Position numbers and translations under genes: made by a program
Origin: JAEUJT01 sp044225205
GTDB taxonomy: Bacteria; Myxococcota; Myxococcia; Myxococcales; Myxococcaceae
Length of the DNA stretch: 31,297 bases
NCBI GenBank assembly: GCA_044225205.1
Contig: JBGAIY010000033.1
Span: 1 to 31,297 of the forward strand
Reading direction: 5' to 3'
Shown here: one piece after another, positions 30,314 through 31,297 of the stretch
Layout of the letters: each line of letters begins with the position of its first letter
Position numbering within the stretch: position 1 is the stretch's first letter
The notes under the pieces: generated by a model
What the model saw: only the letters and a program-made list of their open reading frames with translations
Databases searched by the model: none
What the model was told of the DNA's origin: nothing

Positions 30314-31297
30314 GTGGCCGCCAACCCCGAGTCTGAAGCCGAACGCCAAGTCACGGGGCGCTTCGTCGTTGGCCTCTTCGCGGTGGCGTTGGCGGCGGCC
30401 GGCTTCTCTGTGGCATTTCGCGCAATGCTGGGGTTCGCCGCCGCGGCGGCGACGGGCGCCCGCAACAACCTCGCGGCCAAGCGGGTGGTGGCCCGGTGGG
30501 CCCGCGTCTTGCTACCGGCGACGGGCGGGTTGCTGGCCGGCGTCGTCGGGCTGTGGGTCGCTCGCGCCCGGGGGGGCCAAGGCGTCGGCGACGTGATGGA
30601 GGCGGTCGTTCTGGGCCGGGTCAAGTTGTCGATGCGGGTGACCTTGCTCAAGTCACTCGCGTCGTGGCTGGCCATTGTGTTCGGCGGGTCGATTGGGCGC
30701 GAGGGGCCGCTCATTCAGTTCGGCGGTGCCGTGGGCAAATTCGTGAGCGAGCTCATCAAATTGCCGAAGGCCGAGACGCGGGTGTTGATTGCGGCGGGCA
30801 CCGCGGCGGGGTTCGCGGCGGCGTACAACACGCCGTTCGCGGCGGTGCTGTTCGTGCTCGAGGTGGTGACGAGCCTGGTCGTGCTCGACGTGGTGTTGCC
30901 GGTCATTGTCGCGACGGTGGTGGCCACCGCGTTCACCCGCAGCCTCAGCGGGGGAGGCCCCATTTACGGGCAACGCGGTTTCGTCTTGCAGTCGCCCTCG
31001 GAGCTGATGTGGTTCGCCGGGCTCGGGCTGGTCGTGGCGCTCGGCGCTCAGGGCTTCATGCGGCTGTTGTCGCTGGGCGAAACGACGTTTCAGCGGCTGC
31101 CCATGCCGTGGCGGCCCGCGGTCGGCGGCGCGTTGGCGGGCGCGCTCATCGCCTGGGTCCCCGAGGTGGCGGGCAACGGGTACGAGCCGCTCAACGAAAT
31201 GCTCGACGGGCGGTTCGCGCTGGGTTTCGTCGCGTTGCTGTTGGTGGCCAAGTGTTTCGCCACGACCGCGTCGGTCGGCTCGGGCAGCCCGGGCGGG
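30314..31297 (+). CDS. ClC-family chloride channel/antiporter, C-terminus cut off by window edge
   Basis: The GTG gives MAANPESEAERQVTGRF, and 328 codons are open to the window edge. The protein is a polytopic membrane protein with the ClC selectivity motifs in order: GGSIGREGPLIQFGG (GxxGxEGP, with the gating Glu), GTAAGFAAAYNTPFAAVLFVLEV (the conserved GAAAGLAAAFNAP-type helix), and GSGSPGG just before the edge. It moves chloride, or exchanges it for protons, across the inner membrane. The missing C-terminus would hold the last helices and any CBS or TrkA-type domain. I chose the GTG because it precedes the first hydrophobic helix by a normal distance; no strong ribosome site is seen. It is divergent from the universal stress gene. 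Confidence 0.92.
   Translation, partial: MAANPESEAERQVTGRFVVGLFAVALAAAGFSVAFRAMLGFAAAAATGARNNLAAKRVVARWARVLLPATGGLLAGVVGLWVARARGGQGVGDVMEAVVLGRVKLSMRVTLLKSLASWLAIVFGGSIGREGPLIQFGGAVGKFVSELIKLPKAETRVLIAAGTAAGFAAAYNTPFAAVLFVLEVVTSLVVLDVVLPVIVATVVATAFTRSLSGGGPIYGQRGFVLQSPSELMWFAGLGLVVALGAQGFMRLLSLGETTFQRLPMPWRPAVGGALAGALIAWVPEVAGNGYEPLNEMLDGRFALGFVALLLVAKCFATTASVGSGSPGG

Noticed and set aside
1..31297. CRISPR, tRNA, rRNA, insertion sequence or prophage
   Set aside because: No repeat-spacer array, no tRNA-like fold ending in CCA, no transposase, integrase or phage protein was recognised on either strand.

Overview
The window reads as chromosome of a member of the Myxococcota (an uncultured or lesser-known myxobacterial lineage is my inference). 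The evidence is very high G+C, two Ser/Thr protein kinases, two sigma-54 enhancer-binding proteins with FHA-type N-termini, a large sigma-70-family factor of myxobacterial type, a DUF1592/DUF1552 gene pair, and several Cys-rich lipoproteins with CxxDxDC motifs or PDAG/VDAG linkers. I found no rRNA, tRNA, CRISPR array, transposase or phage gene.

Layout. 1-2373 (minus): three exported proteins, namely an unknown 408-aa protein, an alpha/beta-hydrolase and a Cys-rich protein cut by the window edge. 2513-3975 (plus): an ECF sigma factor and a possible permuted papain-like protein. 4082-8956 (plus): a signalling cassette of a frameshifted TPR membrane protein, a solute-binding lipoprotein, a zinc-finger Ser/Thr kinase and a sigma factor; the last three overlap by a few bases. 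8975-9613: a small zinc-ribbon membrane protein and a small unknown protein, with a long inverted repeat over the zinc-ribbon start. 9616-16553: an FHA sigma-54 activator divergent from a DUF1592 - DUF1552 - NHL-lipoprotein operon. 16648-19549: a beta-propeller lipoprotein divergent from a PEGA-domain kinase. 19550-20158: a gene-free stretch with degenerate repeats. 20159-25747 (minus): a tight five-gene unit with two HlyD-type adaptors, a C39-peptidase ABC exporter, a TIMP/netrin-like secreted protein and a TPR membrane protein. Divergent from it, 25863-27696 is a frameshifted sigma-54 activator. 27759-31297: a Cys-rich repeat lipoprotein, a SWIM protein, a universal stress protein and the start of a ClC channel.

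The most interesting signals are regulatory. Two lipoprotein genes (11054 and 18006) each have a sigma-54 -24/-12 element with a full core match, ending exactly 14 nt before the start codon, which predicts near-leaderless mRNAs. A third candidate lies upstream of the TPR gene. A TGTTGCA-N4-TGCAACA dyad lies between the FHA activator and one of these promoters and recurs at 16628. Two regulatory or membrane genes carry frameshifts, one explained exactly by a 10-bp tandem duplication. The C39 exporter operon has no visible precursor peptide but carries a protein resembling eukaryotic metalloprotease inhibitors.
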